Assembly: GCA_951394045.1 (NCBI GenBank)
Contig: OX595988.1
Span: 620,001 to 684,000, forward strand
Source of the DNA: Nitzschia sp. DOCU1
Lineage: Eukaryota; Bacillariophyta; Bacillariophyceae; Bacillariales; Bacillariaceae
DNA length: 64,000 nucleotides
Reading direction: 5' to 3'
Part shown: positions 33,184 through 44,368 of the stretch, one piece after another
Layout of the letters: each line of letters begins with the position of its first letter
Numbering within the stretch: the stretch's first letter is position 1
The notes under the pieces: model-generated
Database searches by the model: none
Told to the model about the DNA's origin: nothing
What the model saw: the letters and a program-made list of their open reading frames with translations, nothing else
Made by a program: the position numbers and the translations under genes

Positions 33184-33578
33184 ATGAAAGCAACGATACT
33201 TCCCTGGAGTTTGGAGTGGATCGTTTCAGTATGATTCAGGGTGACGAGAATTGTGAAATGGGTTGCGTTGTGATGCATGCGGCGTTGAAAGGCGTCGTCA
33301 AAATCCCAAGATATCTTTTTAGCGAAGAGATCGCACGAGTCGAAAAAGATCCGTTGGTGGGAACAGAGATAGCCCCAAAATCTTTATCGGGCACATGCAA
33401 GGATGACGCAGATGCGCGAAGGAAGACCGCGATCTATCGACGTCGGTTTCTCGATGTCGGTATCCATCGGATCTGGGCACGACCACAACCCTCAACTCGA
33501 TTGGCATTTTCATCGCCGCTTTGCCATTCCAAGCAATTTCATTTCATTCTATCTGGAAAAGTCCGCCCTTTCATTAAA

Positions 33579-34414
33579 ATGTTCTCTCGTGCTTCTCTTC
33601 GTTTCGCTTCGTCGGCTATCCGTACTCGAGCCACCAAGCCTCAAACCCTTCGTTCATTGTCGGTAAGAAAAAGATTCGTTTCGATGCGTTGGATTCTCAA
33701 CCGATCATTCAACTTATATACCTGCTTCGCTATGATTCAGACTATTGCGTACACTGCGTCGGCTACGGCGTCTTCTTGGTACGTCGCTGGTGGCCTCGCT
33801 TTGATGGGGGTTGCTGCTGCCACCACTGTCCAAGGCACTTCCCCAGCCATGTGTGACGGTGCTCTTCCCGTTTGGGGCAAGCCTGGCACCAACCAGGAAC
33901 GTACCTTTTTGGCAGTCAAACCAGGTATGTCTTTACCCAGGTTGAGTTTGTGTGTACTTCCCAGACACCTTTTTCTTATTATTTTTGCATCGTAGATGGA
34001 GTCCAGCGTGGTTTGGTGGGAGATATCATCGCCCGCTTCGAGAAACGAGGATACAAGTTGGTAGGATTGAAAATGGTATGGCCAACCCAGGAAATGGCCG
34101 AAGCCCATTACGCAGATTTGAGCAAAAAGCCCTTTTTCAAGGGCCTAACTTCCTTTTTTTCTTCGGGTCCCATTGTTTGCATGTGCTGGGAAGGAAAGGA
34201 TATCATCAAACAAGGTCGTCAAATGCTGGGAGAAACACAACCTTTGGCGTCCAAGCCGGGATCCATTCGTGGCGATTTTTCGATCGATCTGGGTCGTAAT
34301 ATTTGCCACGGTTCGGACTCGCCGGAAGCCGCTGAAGCAGAATTGAAAATGTGGTTCCCAGAAGGGGTCAACGATTGGTCAAAATCAGTTGATGCTTGGG
34401 TCTACGAAAAGTAA
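33579..34414 (+). CDS. NDK: Nucleoside diphosphate kinase with N-terminal targeting and membrane segment
   Basis: Transfers the gamma-phosphate of ATP to NDPs through a phospho-His. Exons are 33579-33662, 33741-33924 and 33996-34414; introns of 78 and 71 nt. The splice ..LAVKP|DGVQRGLVGDIIARFEK restores the family core, and CHGSDSPEAAEAEL contains the active-site His. The domain is complete (about 150 aa). The N-terminus (MFSRASLRFASSAIRTRA) is Arg/Ser-rich and acid-poor like a mitochondrial presequence, followed by a hydrophobic WYVAGGLALMGVAAATTV, so a membrane-anchored mitochondrial form (NME4-like place) is likely. Intron 1 is stop-free and a multiple of three, so retention would add 26 residues without breaking the frame. 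Confidence 0.92.
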
Positions 34415-34555
34415 CCTGGGAGGGCAGCTAGTCAGCAGACGCTTTTGAAAGAAAAAGCCAAGGATGGCAACCAAAAGTGGAGTGAAAGCCAACTACTATC
34501 GTATTAATAATAGCAGCAAGTAACACCACACAGTGCTGTAGTAAAACCATGTTGA

Positions 34556-36097
34556 TCATGTGATCTTTTTCTTTTCGAGATATCTTTCAAACGGAACGAG
34601 GTCGGGTACAACATCAATCCTATCGACAGGCTGGATCCATTCAACAAATCGAATCCACAATTCAATGACAAAAGCAAGCAGGCAAGCAACCAAGCCGGAA
34701 AATCCTCCCAAGGACTGATAGCACGCCAAGCGCTCCCCAAACGATTTGGCAGGTTCCGAAATGATTTGATCGTAGACGCGTTCCGTCTGCTTGGCCACTC
34801 GATGCCATGAATACATTGTCTCAATGCGTCGATGCATTAACAATGGGTCTACCGGATCAGAACTCTGTTGTCGTTCCACCGCTTGAAGGACGCCGTCGAC
34901 CAAATCCGCCACGTTGGCAGGGCACAAAATGTTCATGTCGGGTGGCAACACTTCAGGGACGCCGCCCACGTTTGTCGAAACGACCAATAACCCACAACTG
35001 GCAGCTTCCAAAATAGCAATGCAAAATGATTCGGTCAAGGAGCAGTTTAAAAAGACGTGACCCCGTCGTAAGACCGAGGCGACGTTCACATGCGGCACTG
35101 CTCCCAAAAATTCGACCCGATGTTGCAGTTGTTCACGTTCTACCATTTCCTGTAAATTCAAAAGCATGTTTCCATCTCCTCCCACAATGAAATCCACTAG
35201 AGGCTGTGCATGACAAACTCGTGGAATGATTCCCACCAGCAGATCGACTCCCTTGCGGTATACTAAACGCGAGACCACCACGATTTTGATTCTTTGTTGC
35301 AGCGTCGTACACGAATGTGAGAAGACGCCTTTCATCCAGCAACCATACATTAACAATTACAATAGTATCGTGCATACGTACCGATCGGAGCTTCGTTGAC
35401 TGGGATCCGGCGTAAACTTGGACGGATCCACGGCATTTGGAATGACGGAGACTCGGTTCGGATCTAGGTGCGCTCGTAGGATGAGATTGTCTCGGCACGC
35501 GTTGGAGACGCAAATGGCAGCATTCAAGGTACTCAATGTAGTTTGAAGCACCTGAAAGGAACAAACATTTGCAAAAATGAGCAACTGCTTTATAGTAGAA
35601 GATAATCCAAAACGCCCCCTTCCACATGTTCCACTACTCACCCGATTGAGAACAACACCGGCAATATCATCAAACTGAAACAAGGAATGGTCCGTGTATA
35701 CGCTTGGCAGACCCATAGCAGCCGCATAGACGACACTCTCATTGGCCATGACACTCGTAGCTTGATGAGTATGCACAATTTCGATTCCTTCGCGAATGAG
35801 AATATGCCTCCACAAGGGAAAGGTGGCCGTCAGCGTAGGAAGCGCATCTTGATCCGTCATGGGAATAATGGGTGCGTAATAGACCTTCAAAGGCCCCGGC
35901 ATGTAGCGCACGCCCTTTCGATTTCCGTATCCGTGCGTAATGACAATGACTTTGTGACCCAATCTGAGTAGATGTTGCGAGAGGGACCAAATGTGCATTT
36001 CAACACCCCCCAAACGAGGATAGAAAAAGTCGCATACCATGGCAATCCTATACCGTCGTCGATGCTTCACGTCGTCGTCGCCTAGTATCGCTGTCAT
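34556..36097 (-). CDS. PIGA: PIG-A, GlcNAc transferase of GPI anchor synthesis
   Basis: Catalytic subunit of GPI-GlcNAc transferase, the first step of GPI anchor synthesis on the ER face. Exons are 36097-35642, 35551-35382 and 35291-34556, giving 453 aa; introns are 90 nt each. GT4 features include MVCDFFYPRLGGVEMHIWSL, HTHQATSVMANE, VIPNAVDPSKF, KIVVVSRLVYRKGVDLL and the E-x7-E motif in ESFCIAILEAA. Near the C-terminus a hydrophobic segment (FSGLVACLLAFVIELWIRFV) is the expected ER membrane anchor. The ..RSSDR|IKIVVV splice gives the canonical family sequence. Intron 1 is stop-free and a multiple of three. Confidence 0.95.
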
Positions 36098-36620
36098 TTT
36101 TGTGTTCGTTCGTTCTTTCCTTTTTCGTGGACTTTTTATGATTTACCCGGCATTGGAAATAACGAGGTCCTAATTTCCTACTCTATTATTCGAATGAAGA
36201 CTCGGGCGGTGCCGGTGATTGAATCATTGAAAGTCAGAAACCTATTTGATAACATGAGCAATTGAAACTGTGGTGGATGATGTTGCGGATGGGCGGGCGC
36301 AAAATTCAAGGAGTCAAGCGAATAATCCTTTTCAGTGTATGCTCTATGCGCTATCATACAGCGCGCGACTCATCAAACTTTTGAGCACCGACGCCGTTCC
36401 ACGTGTTCAATAGTTCGTGACTGAAACGAATCTTGCATGTCGACTTGAACTTTTTCTTCGTCTCGCTGTGCTTTTTTGTTTGCTTCCAAACACCACGTAC
36501 GATGACGCCCGTGCACACGATGATGAAGAATGTCATCTCAGAATCATCTCTCCTCTACCATTTGATTTCTTCCTTTGTCTTTTCTCTGATCTTCCTCGAG
36601 TGGCAGCGATCAATGGAAGT
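36098..36620. promoter_or_regulatory. Divergent intergenic region
   Basis: Region between PIG-A (minus) and the propeller-like gene (plus). An in-frame extension of the latter reaches 36417 but reads as Phe/Leu/Cys-rich low-quality sequence, so it is treated as 5' UTR and promoter. Confidence 0.35.
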
Positions 36621-39037
36621 ATGACAGCTGCCAGTGAACCCAATGGCTGCGCAGCTTCCAGGCAAGTTCGTAAAAGGCCTCGCATGGAGCGGTGGATCGC
36701 CGTTTGCCAATCTGCCCCACTCCTGTTATCCATTTCGTTGGCTGGCGGTTATCTAGCCGACCCCACCCATGGCTTTTCTCCTTATAACAATCACCAGCGT
36801 CATACTTTTTCTCTGCCAATGGTCCAAACCATGGGGTCCAATGGTCTCTCGCGATACTTTCAAGCGATTCTAAGTCGCACCAACGATCGGCAACGATTCG
36901 TCACGGGCAAGTACCCCGTGGTCGTATCGGTACAAGAGAATCCGACACAAAAATGGCTCAATAAAGACAGCGCTACCTCCTTACTTTTAGTCAACGACAC
37001 CACTATCGACAAGAGTTTGGCCAGTTACGATCGATTTCAGTGGTTGGACGATACCGAACGACAAGAATTGCATGAGAGATATGCGTCAATATCCTTGGAA
37101 TTACTAGCCGAAGTCCACATGTCCAAACCAGGCTATGTTCGGATATTGTCTCGCAGAGGTGCCGGGGCATCTGCCGAACGAGTCCGGCATCATGGATCCA
37201 CGACACGATGGAATCGGTGGCAGAATAGTACACTGTACAAGGAAGTCTTTGTGGACGAACTAGTACAAAAGGATGATCATCAAATGCTGGGCGAAACAGA
37301 AGGTCCATCTTTGACAAAGACACGAGAACGATTATGGGTCACTGGATTTTCCTTGGCGGGACGAAAAGGACTTGTCAAAAGTTTGGATGTCGAAAGTGGA
37401 CATATTGAATCGGTCAATGCACGTTCGGAAGCCATGACGTTGTGGCCCAATGAAGTCACGAGCGTTCCCAAGAGCTTTATCACGTCAAGTCATGATGATG
37501 ACACAGCAACAACTAGGAACGAGGAGGATGCCCTATTAGTCAGCGACGGCTTTTTGGTACCGGGTAAGGATCGAGGTGGAATTTATGTCATTAAGAATCC
37601 TGGAAATCCGCATTCGGAATGGACGGTTAGTTTGACGGACCGAGAAGGCGAGCGATGGTTTTATCATCGGTGAGTGGTACAGGACAGTGCCAAAAAAGGG
37701 AGTTACTATATTTTTCCATGGGGGCTCACAGCATGTCCGACTATTTTGAAATGGTTACTATTGTATTTAGTGCTGTATGGGTAGATTTGACTGGCGACGG
37801 GAGAAAATCCATTTTGACGGCGCGTGCAAAATTGCGTAAAGTTGCTGGAGAAACCACCCCATCCATTCCGTTTGCGAGTCGCTTCAGCGGTGGTGCCCCA
37901 TCCGTAGACGAAGATCTTCGACCCAAGAATGGACAATTACTGTGGTTGGAAATGCCAAAACCACATCACTTTGACGCCGCTACGGGGACACCCCTCGAGG
38001 AAGACGGAACCGAGTTTGACCCCTTTAGTTCTAGACATTTGCCCTGGAAAGAACATGTTCTGGCACGAGGACCAGATGTCATGTTCAACGTTGCTGATAT
38101 GGATACGACGGATGATACCATTGAAGTCATTTCGAGTCAATTCTTTGACAAGAAAGTTACAATACATTCCATCAAACGGGGACCGAAGCCCCGGGTGACG
38201 TTCGCCCGTATTATTGATGATCGATGTGGGGCTGCCTTTGGCGGAATCTTGGCAGATTTGCGCGAGAACCATGCGAGGCAGGAGGACGATGGAACAAAAG
38301 CAATCACTATCGATTCTGGTAGTACCGTGGATTCTTTGAAGGCTGGTGATTCCTTTTCTCACGTGTTGGTGACGAGTCATGAGTGTGACTACGCAGAAAG
38401 CAACGGCGTCGGGACGTCGATGATGCTGGGGTTCGATCACAATCTTCACTCACATAACCAAATGCATTCGACGATGGTTCATGACAATGGCAAGGCTGAT
38501 TCCCTTGACGGAGGATCGCTCTTTACCTACAAAGTTCCGGAGGGCCGTGGTGCTTGGAAGACTGAACCATGGATTCGAACCACTGTTGCTAGTGGCTTCA
38601 AAGTGAACGGGCAACTGTGGAACGTCATCAACCCCGGAGCACCTGGATTTGTATACACGTTCCACGCCAAGCCAGACGACCGAAAGTTTGGAAAGCGACC
38701 ACTCATAGCCATCGCGGGAGACTGCGCCGAGTCAGCCTACATCTTCCGACCGGAAAAGGTGCCAGCCGCGGAGCTGAGTGGTCCGGATCCAGCGGCACGA
38801 TATAAACTCATGTGCGAAATCAAATGCGGAGCCACGGTGGGTAGTATTGGAGTTGGCTATGACAATCTTTGTTCGGCAGAGCAAGAAGCCGGATACGCCA
38901 AGCTCTACATTCCGTGCTATGAGAAGGATAAGATTCTCGTCTTTGCTCTTGGTAGTGGCGAGGACGACGAAGCCAGCAGCAAGGAGGAGGGCGGCTATGA
39001 AGCCGGCTGGCGCCAATCCAAGGCTCTCCTGGTGTGA
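36621..39037 (+). CDS. FG-GAP/VCBS-type beta-propeller-like protein, probably secreted
   Basis: Two exons, 36621-37669 and 37771-39037; a 101-nt intron joins WFYHR to AVWVDLTGDGRKSILTARA. The start is uncertain: 36621, or the later MERWIAVCQSAPLLLSISLA, which looks like a signal peptide. About 770 aa. The repeated pattern of a short DxTGDGR calcium-type loop followed by beta strands (for example WVDLTGDGRKSILTARA, LVSDGFLVPGKDRGGIYVI, FGGILADLREN) suggests an FG-GAP/VCBS integrin-like propeller. No catalytic family is recognised. Confidence 0.6.
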
Positions 39038-39911
39038 ATGAATATGGTCGGTCCAAGCAACCTTACCAGTCGACTACTACTGCTCGAGAGCAGGAGGGGG
39101 GCGTGTTCCGCAACCACGGCTACACTATGATACAGTGTTATCAGCTACAGCAGAGTGCTGATTGACCGATCTCGAGCATCACGGTGTGGGAATCGCACAA
39201 ACGATACATGCCTGTTTGAATTTAACAGAAATTATGTCATCAAGCAACAATATCACAGAACGGATTCGGTAATCCTTGGGGACTCGGAATAATGATCCTA
39301 ATCGAATGGGAGGAGAATGGAATACCAGGTATGGAAGGATAAGATATGGACGAACCACTGCTACCGTACTGTAGTACTCGCTGGTCCTTTCTCTACTTTA
39401 TGACTAATGCAGCAGCACGGACCAAGCCAGTAGCAGTCTCTAGAAGCTAGCCAGCATACTCCTACTTGCCAACTGGATACTGTAGTATGCGGATTCAACG
39501 ATGGACAGCTCCCATTATCGGTCGCTACCGAGCACCGGCATCAGTATCAGAGCGTTTCAACCCAAAACTACGGGGACAGCTCTCGCCCCATACCTGGTAA
39601 ATCAAATACCGGTCGTCCTAATCAACACACGAAATGATGTACTTTAACAGTGTTTTAGAGAAATAAATTATTTGTCACACCCAAATAAACAAAGAATAGT
39701 ATTATAATTTTAGCAAGTCGTGCTCTTTGAAGAGGAAAATTTGGAGGGAGAAGTTGGTTCCGATCCCCCCTCTTCACATTTCATCTCGCCCTCCTTCCGC
39801 GGTCTTGACCACACAAAAAACGCGACGATGAGTATGCCAAACGTTTGGACCATGCATGGGCTACAGTCATACCGCACAAACAGTATAATAGAATAGATAA
39901 CGAGTGCCACC
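39038..39911. other. Intergenic region
   Basis: 874 bp without a supportable gene. It contains several short palindromic ACTGTAGTA-type motifs near 39366 and 39480 and an A/T-rich stretch near 39660-39715. Confidence 0.4.
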
Positions 39912-41066
39912 ATGTCCTCCAAAAAAGGGCAACCTTCCATTGACCCCTACGACGTGTTGGGCATTGCCTTTGGGGCTTCGGATACCGAAATCACCAAGGC
40001 ATATCGGAAGCTGGCCCTCCAATTGCACCCCGACAAACAAAAGTCGGGGTTGAGTCCCAAAGAGCAAGAAGAGATTGCCAAGCGATTTCATGATATCAAA
40101 GAGGCTCGAGCTTTTTTATTGGAAGCCGAGCATGCCGAAGATAAACGACAATACGACGCCAAGCGCGAGTCGGTTAGGGTACGACGAGAGGCGGATGTGG
40201 TGCGAGAGCAGCACATGAGTGTGCGACGAAAGCGCATGCGAGATGAATTGAAAGAAAAAGAAGCAGAAGCAAGGCAGCAATCTAAAAAGCAACAACGAAA
40301 AGATAAAGCAGATAAAGATCTAGTGGATCAACTTCGAAAAGAAGGTCAACAGCGAAGAGAAGAGCAGGCGCAACGAGACGCAGAGCGAGAAATCGAGCGG
40401 GAATTACGGAAAGAACGCGAGCAACGAAAGGTCACGTTGGAGGATCGTCAAGTGCGGTTGAAATGGGACCGAAAGAAAATCAAAATTAGTCCATCAGAAC
40501 ACTCGATAGCCTCTTTAATGTCGGAGTTTGGCACGGTGGAGACTGTCGAATTTCTGGGCAAAAAGGGCAATCAAGCGCTCGTCACCTTTGCAGATGCTTC
40601 TAGCTGCCGACCTTGCGTCGATGCCTATGCTTCTAGCAAGGAAATGCGAGCCAAATTTGTCGGGCAGCGCAAAGAGCAAGAAGATAACGAGGACGACGAG
40701 GAGGCGCAGCAACAAAACGAGGCAGAGTCTGCACCGTCATGGGCGTCCAAAACCCGCGATTTTGAGACGCTAGAAGAGCGTCGACTTCGACAAGCTGCCG
40801 AGCGAGAAGCTCTGCTACGAGAAATGCAAGATGAAAGGGAAGAAGTAGCCGCCGCTGATACGTCCAAGGTCGACATAGAGTCAAAGTCATCTCGCAAGAA
40901 AGACCGAGCGCGAACAGTTCCTTTCCCTCTTCCTTTCCCCGACAATGACGAACTTCGCAATCTGCTCCCCTATCAAAAATTGGAACGAATGGAGAATGAT
41001 ATCCTGCGTGATTTGATATCTCCGGAGCAACTCTTGTCTCTAAGGATTACCACAACTCGCCAATAG
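39912..41066 (+). CDS. DNAJC17: J-domain plus RRM protein, DNAJC17 homologue
   Basis: 384 aa. An N-terminal J domain (about 11-80) has the HPD motif in LALQLHPDKQKSG. It is followed by a long charged coiled coil (about 95-190) and an RRM-like domain (about 193-265) with KISPSEHSIASLMSEFGTVE and GNQALVTFADASSC. This J-coiled coil-RRM order is diagnostic of DNAJC17 (yeast Cwf23-like), which works with the spliceosome. The C-terminus has the typical SFPFP-like element (VPFPLPFPDNDELRNLL) and ends LRITTTRQ. Confidence 0.9.
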   Translation: MSSKKGQPSIDPYDVLGIAFGASDTEITKAYRKLALQLHPDKQKSGLSPKEQEEIAKRFHDIKEARAFLLEAEHAEDKRQYDAKRESVRVRREADVVREQHMSVRRKRMRDELKEKEAEARQQSKKQQRKDKADKDLVDQLRKEGQQRREEQAQRDAEREIERELRKEREQRKVTLEDRQVRLKWDRKKIKISPSEHSIASLMSEFGTVETVEFLGKKGNQALVTFADASSCRPCVDAYASSKEMRAKFVGQRKEQEDNEDDEEAQQQNEAESAPSWASKTRDFETLEERRLRQAAEREALLREMQDEREEVAAADTSKVDIESKSSRKKDRARTVPFPLPFPDNDELRNLLPYQKLERMENDILRDLISPEQLLSLRITTTRQ

Positions 41067-41968
41067 TGGTAGTGAAGTGGTGCACTATGACAGACGCCTC
41101 AATCGAGTCTATTAGTAGTAGACTAGACCGTAGACCAAGGATGATAGCCCCCTTTTGGCAACTAGCATTTCATTGAGTTGACCATCGCACTATCTTCGGA
41201 ATCAAATATAATGCGTGGAAGGGTGGTTAGTCTTGGTGGAACAGAGGGAGTCGGCATAAATGGGTAGTGCTACGGAATTTATTGCATGGAAAGGTGGCCA
41301 GCGAATTCTGAGTTCTTTTCCTGGTTAAATTAGTCTTGGTGGAACAAAAGTCAATATAAATCGGTAGTGCTGCACTTCTTCTACTGTAGCTAGTAGCCTC
41401 ACGAAGTCTATCATACTCTATGAATTCCATTCTATCTACAGAATACTGTAGCTTTCGCTACGGGATTGTCTTTTCGTCGTGCTCTCGTGGTTTTTCGCGA
41501 TCACTCGGAGCTCAGGATTGACTTGCGCTCACGAATCGACCGATTAATGTGCCTTTACTCGGAGTACCATGTCGCACGGTATCTATCAGATATAGTAAAT
41601 TCGACCCACATACAATTTGTAAAATGTGTGCCACGAGAGCAAAGCCGCCTCCACAATTTTTAACATATCGTGGCTCGGTGGGTTAACGGGACGTCAGAGA
41701 AGTTTACGCGGGGTGACGCGGGGGGCAATGCCGCCGAGAATTTGGTCTTGCTAACGATCTCCACCATCAAAAGGGGATGGTCGCGATGGATAGGTAATTC
41801 GTCCCATACCGTCATTCCGAATAAACGGCTTCCATAAAATCGAAGCAATACACTGGTAACTACACTTCTCGGACGCTTTTGCAACGTTCTCGAACTTTGT
41901 TTCCTAGGAGCTTGATTCCTGGCACTGTACACGACCCACACTTTCGATTTCCTTTGAAGCTAACTCTC
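41067..41968. repeat. Intergenic region with a 17-bp direct repeat
   Basis: Contains TTAGTCTTGGTGGAACA twice (41227-41243 and 41330-41346, period 103 bp), each followed by a similar TATAAAT(C/G)GGTAGTGCT block. No gene is seen. Confidence 0.6.
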
Positions 41969-43227
41969 ATGATGATGACCAAGACTATTTCCGTCGTATC
42001 GTTTCTTTACCTCGCATCATTCCAATATGGGGTTTCTGCTGAAGGACAAGCGCTCCGTGGTTGGAGAATGCTCCAAGCCGCCACAGCAGTGCCGACGTTC
42101 GCACCAACGACGAATGTATCAATCTTGACGACGGAATTGAGCACCGACCCCGCTACAGAGATTCAGACTCCAGCTCCCACTACGAACCCGACGGCTGCTC
42201 CAACGGCACGAGCAACAACGAAGGCTCCGACAGGTGCCCCTACAGACTCACCGACCCCCAATCCTACCACCCCCTCGCCGACGCGAGTCCCAACGCCTGC
42301 ACCCACTCGGGCCCCCATCACTCCCGACGCAACATACGCACCGACCGTCAGCCCGACTCCTGTTCCCACCCGAGCACCTGTAGTGGCAACTGCTAGGCCC
42401 ACCGAAGTGAACGAACCAGATAGCAGCAATGGGAACAGCGGGGGAAGTGACAAGAACGACGATTTGATGAGGATTGTTATTATCGCAGTCGCATCTGGTG
42501 CAGGTACCATTATGATTTGTATCATGGTATTTTTCTTTTTCAAGGGCTGCAAAGCAGTTTCAAAGAAAGACGCCAGCAGTACCGGAAGGCAACCATCATC
42601 CAACTCGGGTAGCAAAAGTTTCGGAAGGAAAACAGCCAACACAAGTGACTCTGGAAAATCACCGTAAGTGCTTTACATTTCTGATTTCATGATTGGTCGT
42701 GACGTCGTCGTATCACACAACGTCTCACGCAATTCGTCGTTTCCTTTCGCAGTGAACTTTATATTCCAACCAGCTATAATTGCGACATCAGCACTCTCGG
42801 CGATCCAGCCGGTCTTGAGGGCAATCACAAGAATATGTTCGAAGATGACAACATGTCCCTGACTACCGAAGCTTTCAACAGAGTGTTGGACGCGAAAACA
42901 ACGTATCAACGCGGTGGTCCGGCCCTCGAAGATCCGGGTGAATGCTTCGATGTCAGACTACCAGCCGGGAGAGTAGGGGTGATCCTCGAGGACGACGCAG
43001 AATTTGGCATGCCGGTAGTGAATGGCGTAAAAAATGGTAGTCCGTTGGAAGGTCGTATCAAGAATGGAGATCGCTTGTTATCTGTCGATGGCATTGATTG
43101 CACTGGCAAAACTCCGCATGATGTGGCACATCTCTTGCAACAAAATGAACAATCGTCTACCCGAATTTTGACATTCTCCAGACCCACACGTCGCAACGTC
43201 GAATCAGCAACACTGGGACAGGTGTAG
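41969..43227 (+). CDS. Single-pass membrane protein: Thr/Pro-rich ectodomain, TM helix, cytoplasmic PDZ
   Basis: Exons 41969-42663 and 42753-43227; intron of 89 nt (GTAAGT..CGCAG). About 390 aa. A signal peptide (MMMTKTISVVSFLYLASFQY) leads to an ectodomain of about 110 residues rich in TxAPT/PTPAPTRAP repeats, which would be heavily O-glycosylated. A transmembrane helix follows (IVIIAVASGAGTIMICIMVF). The cytoplasmic part has a Ser/Lys linker and then a PDZ domain of about 85 residues: FDVRLPAGRVGVILEDD with GVI in the carboxylate-binding loop, GVKNGSPLEGRIKNGDRLL and DGIDCTGKTPHDVAHLL. The ectodomain resembles diatom cell-wall or adhesion proteins. A role in linking the wall to an internal scaffold is inference. 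Confidence 0.85.
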
Positions 43228-44090
43228 TCGGCAAGATGACACACACACAGTACCCTACAAGTGGCACGGCATCTTTATTATCTTCTTCCGTTTTCTTGTT
43301 ACTATATGTTTCTCTATCCAAAATTGCACGTAATAAGTAATGCTGTTGCAATTACGACAATCTCCTGATGCATGCGAACGACTATTCTTTTTCTTCGTCG
43401 TCAAAAAATGTAGCGATAGTATCCACTGGTGTTACTAGCTGTAGTTGCGATATGATTCTGTATGGTTTGGTATACGGGGACTTTTTGTTACGCCTCTGTT
43501 GCTATTCTTCTTTCATGGAGCTGCTGGCATCGGATTTTTCTCGTCATTCGTCTCCTCAGTGGTTTGCTTAATTCTGTCACTTCCCAGACGGGAGTTTGCG
43601 GGATAGTCGTATTAGCACTATCATGACCAACAAAAAGAATTCTTATTGCAATAAAGATACGTCGTACTACTAGCTAGCTACTACTATAATGGTAGTATAT
43701 AATAGTACTAGCTGCTGTAATAGTAGTAGTAGCTACTACTACTATACTTGTTCTTGTTGCCCCAGCACTTTGCCCACCGGCTAATAGTTACCACCACCAT
43801 GAAGAAAAAGTCATCGAAGAGCAATTTTCTATCTACCACCTATGGAAATACTACCTTCCCATTCTTGGCCTTCGGTGGCGCGTCCTCTACTATGATACTA
43901 AGGAATTGGACTAAAGTATTAGAGTCGCCTACTTGTAGGACTGACTCGATTCCCACTTATTTATTCAAAATATAGGAAGTGCACGCTCCTGGGAAGATAG
44001 ATAGGTATATGGGTATGTAATTGTCTGTACCGCTTGCGGTCAGGCGCGAAAGGGGGGAGGGTTCCCGCTAGTAGTTTTAAAAGCTACGGT
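43228..44090. other. Intergenic region with a TAG/CTA simple repeat
   Basis: No convincing gene; open frames here are short and low complexity. A run of TACTACTAGCTAGCTACTAC-type repeats with partial self-complementarity lies at about 43665-43746. Confidence 0.5.
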
Positions 44091-44216
44091 TTAACGCCAA
44101 TCGGATGAGGTGAATTTCACGCCGCTATGGCGGCGTGCGGTGCGCCGGGCCGCCCAATTTCGTGCCGATTTCAGCGGCACGAAATACGTATTTCGTGCCG
44201 ATTTTTTCAGCATTGG

Positions 44217-44260
44217 CCTTATCCTTGCCTTATCCTGACCTTATCCTTACCTTATCCTTG
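44217..44260. repeat. Four 11-bp tandem repeats (CCTTATCCTTR type)
   Basis: CCTTATCCTTG, CCTTATCCTGA, CCTTATCCTTA, CCTTATCCTTG in direct tandem, in the left subterminal region of the piggyBac-like element, upstream of the passenger gene. Possibly transposase-binding or promoter repeats. Confidence 0.85.
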
Positions 44261-44368
44261 TCGTAGTAAATACATGCTATCGAACTCCCTCCGACAATCA
44301 TCCTTCTGCATCCAACACCAAACCATGACAGTATTGATTCATTTCACTCGTTTAGAGTATCTAATACG

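Noticed and set aside
33042..33578. N-terminal extension of the NDK frame
   Set aside because: It overlaps the start of the divergent glycosidase-like gene and lacks any motif; the ATG at 33579 starts a credible targeting peptide.
43748..43975. 75-codon frame near the TAG/CTA repeat
   Set aside because: Low complexity, no start context or motif; next to simple repeats.
44217..44260. Possible CRISPR-like array
   Set aside because: 11-bp units in direct contact without spacers, inside a transposon end; these are simple tandem repeats.
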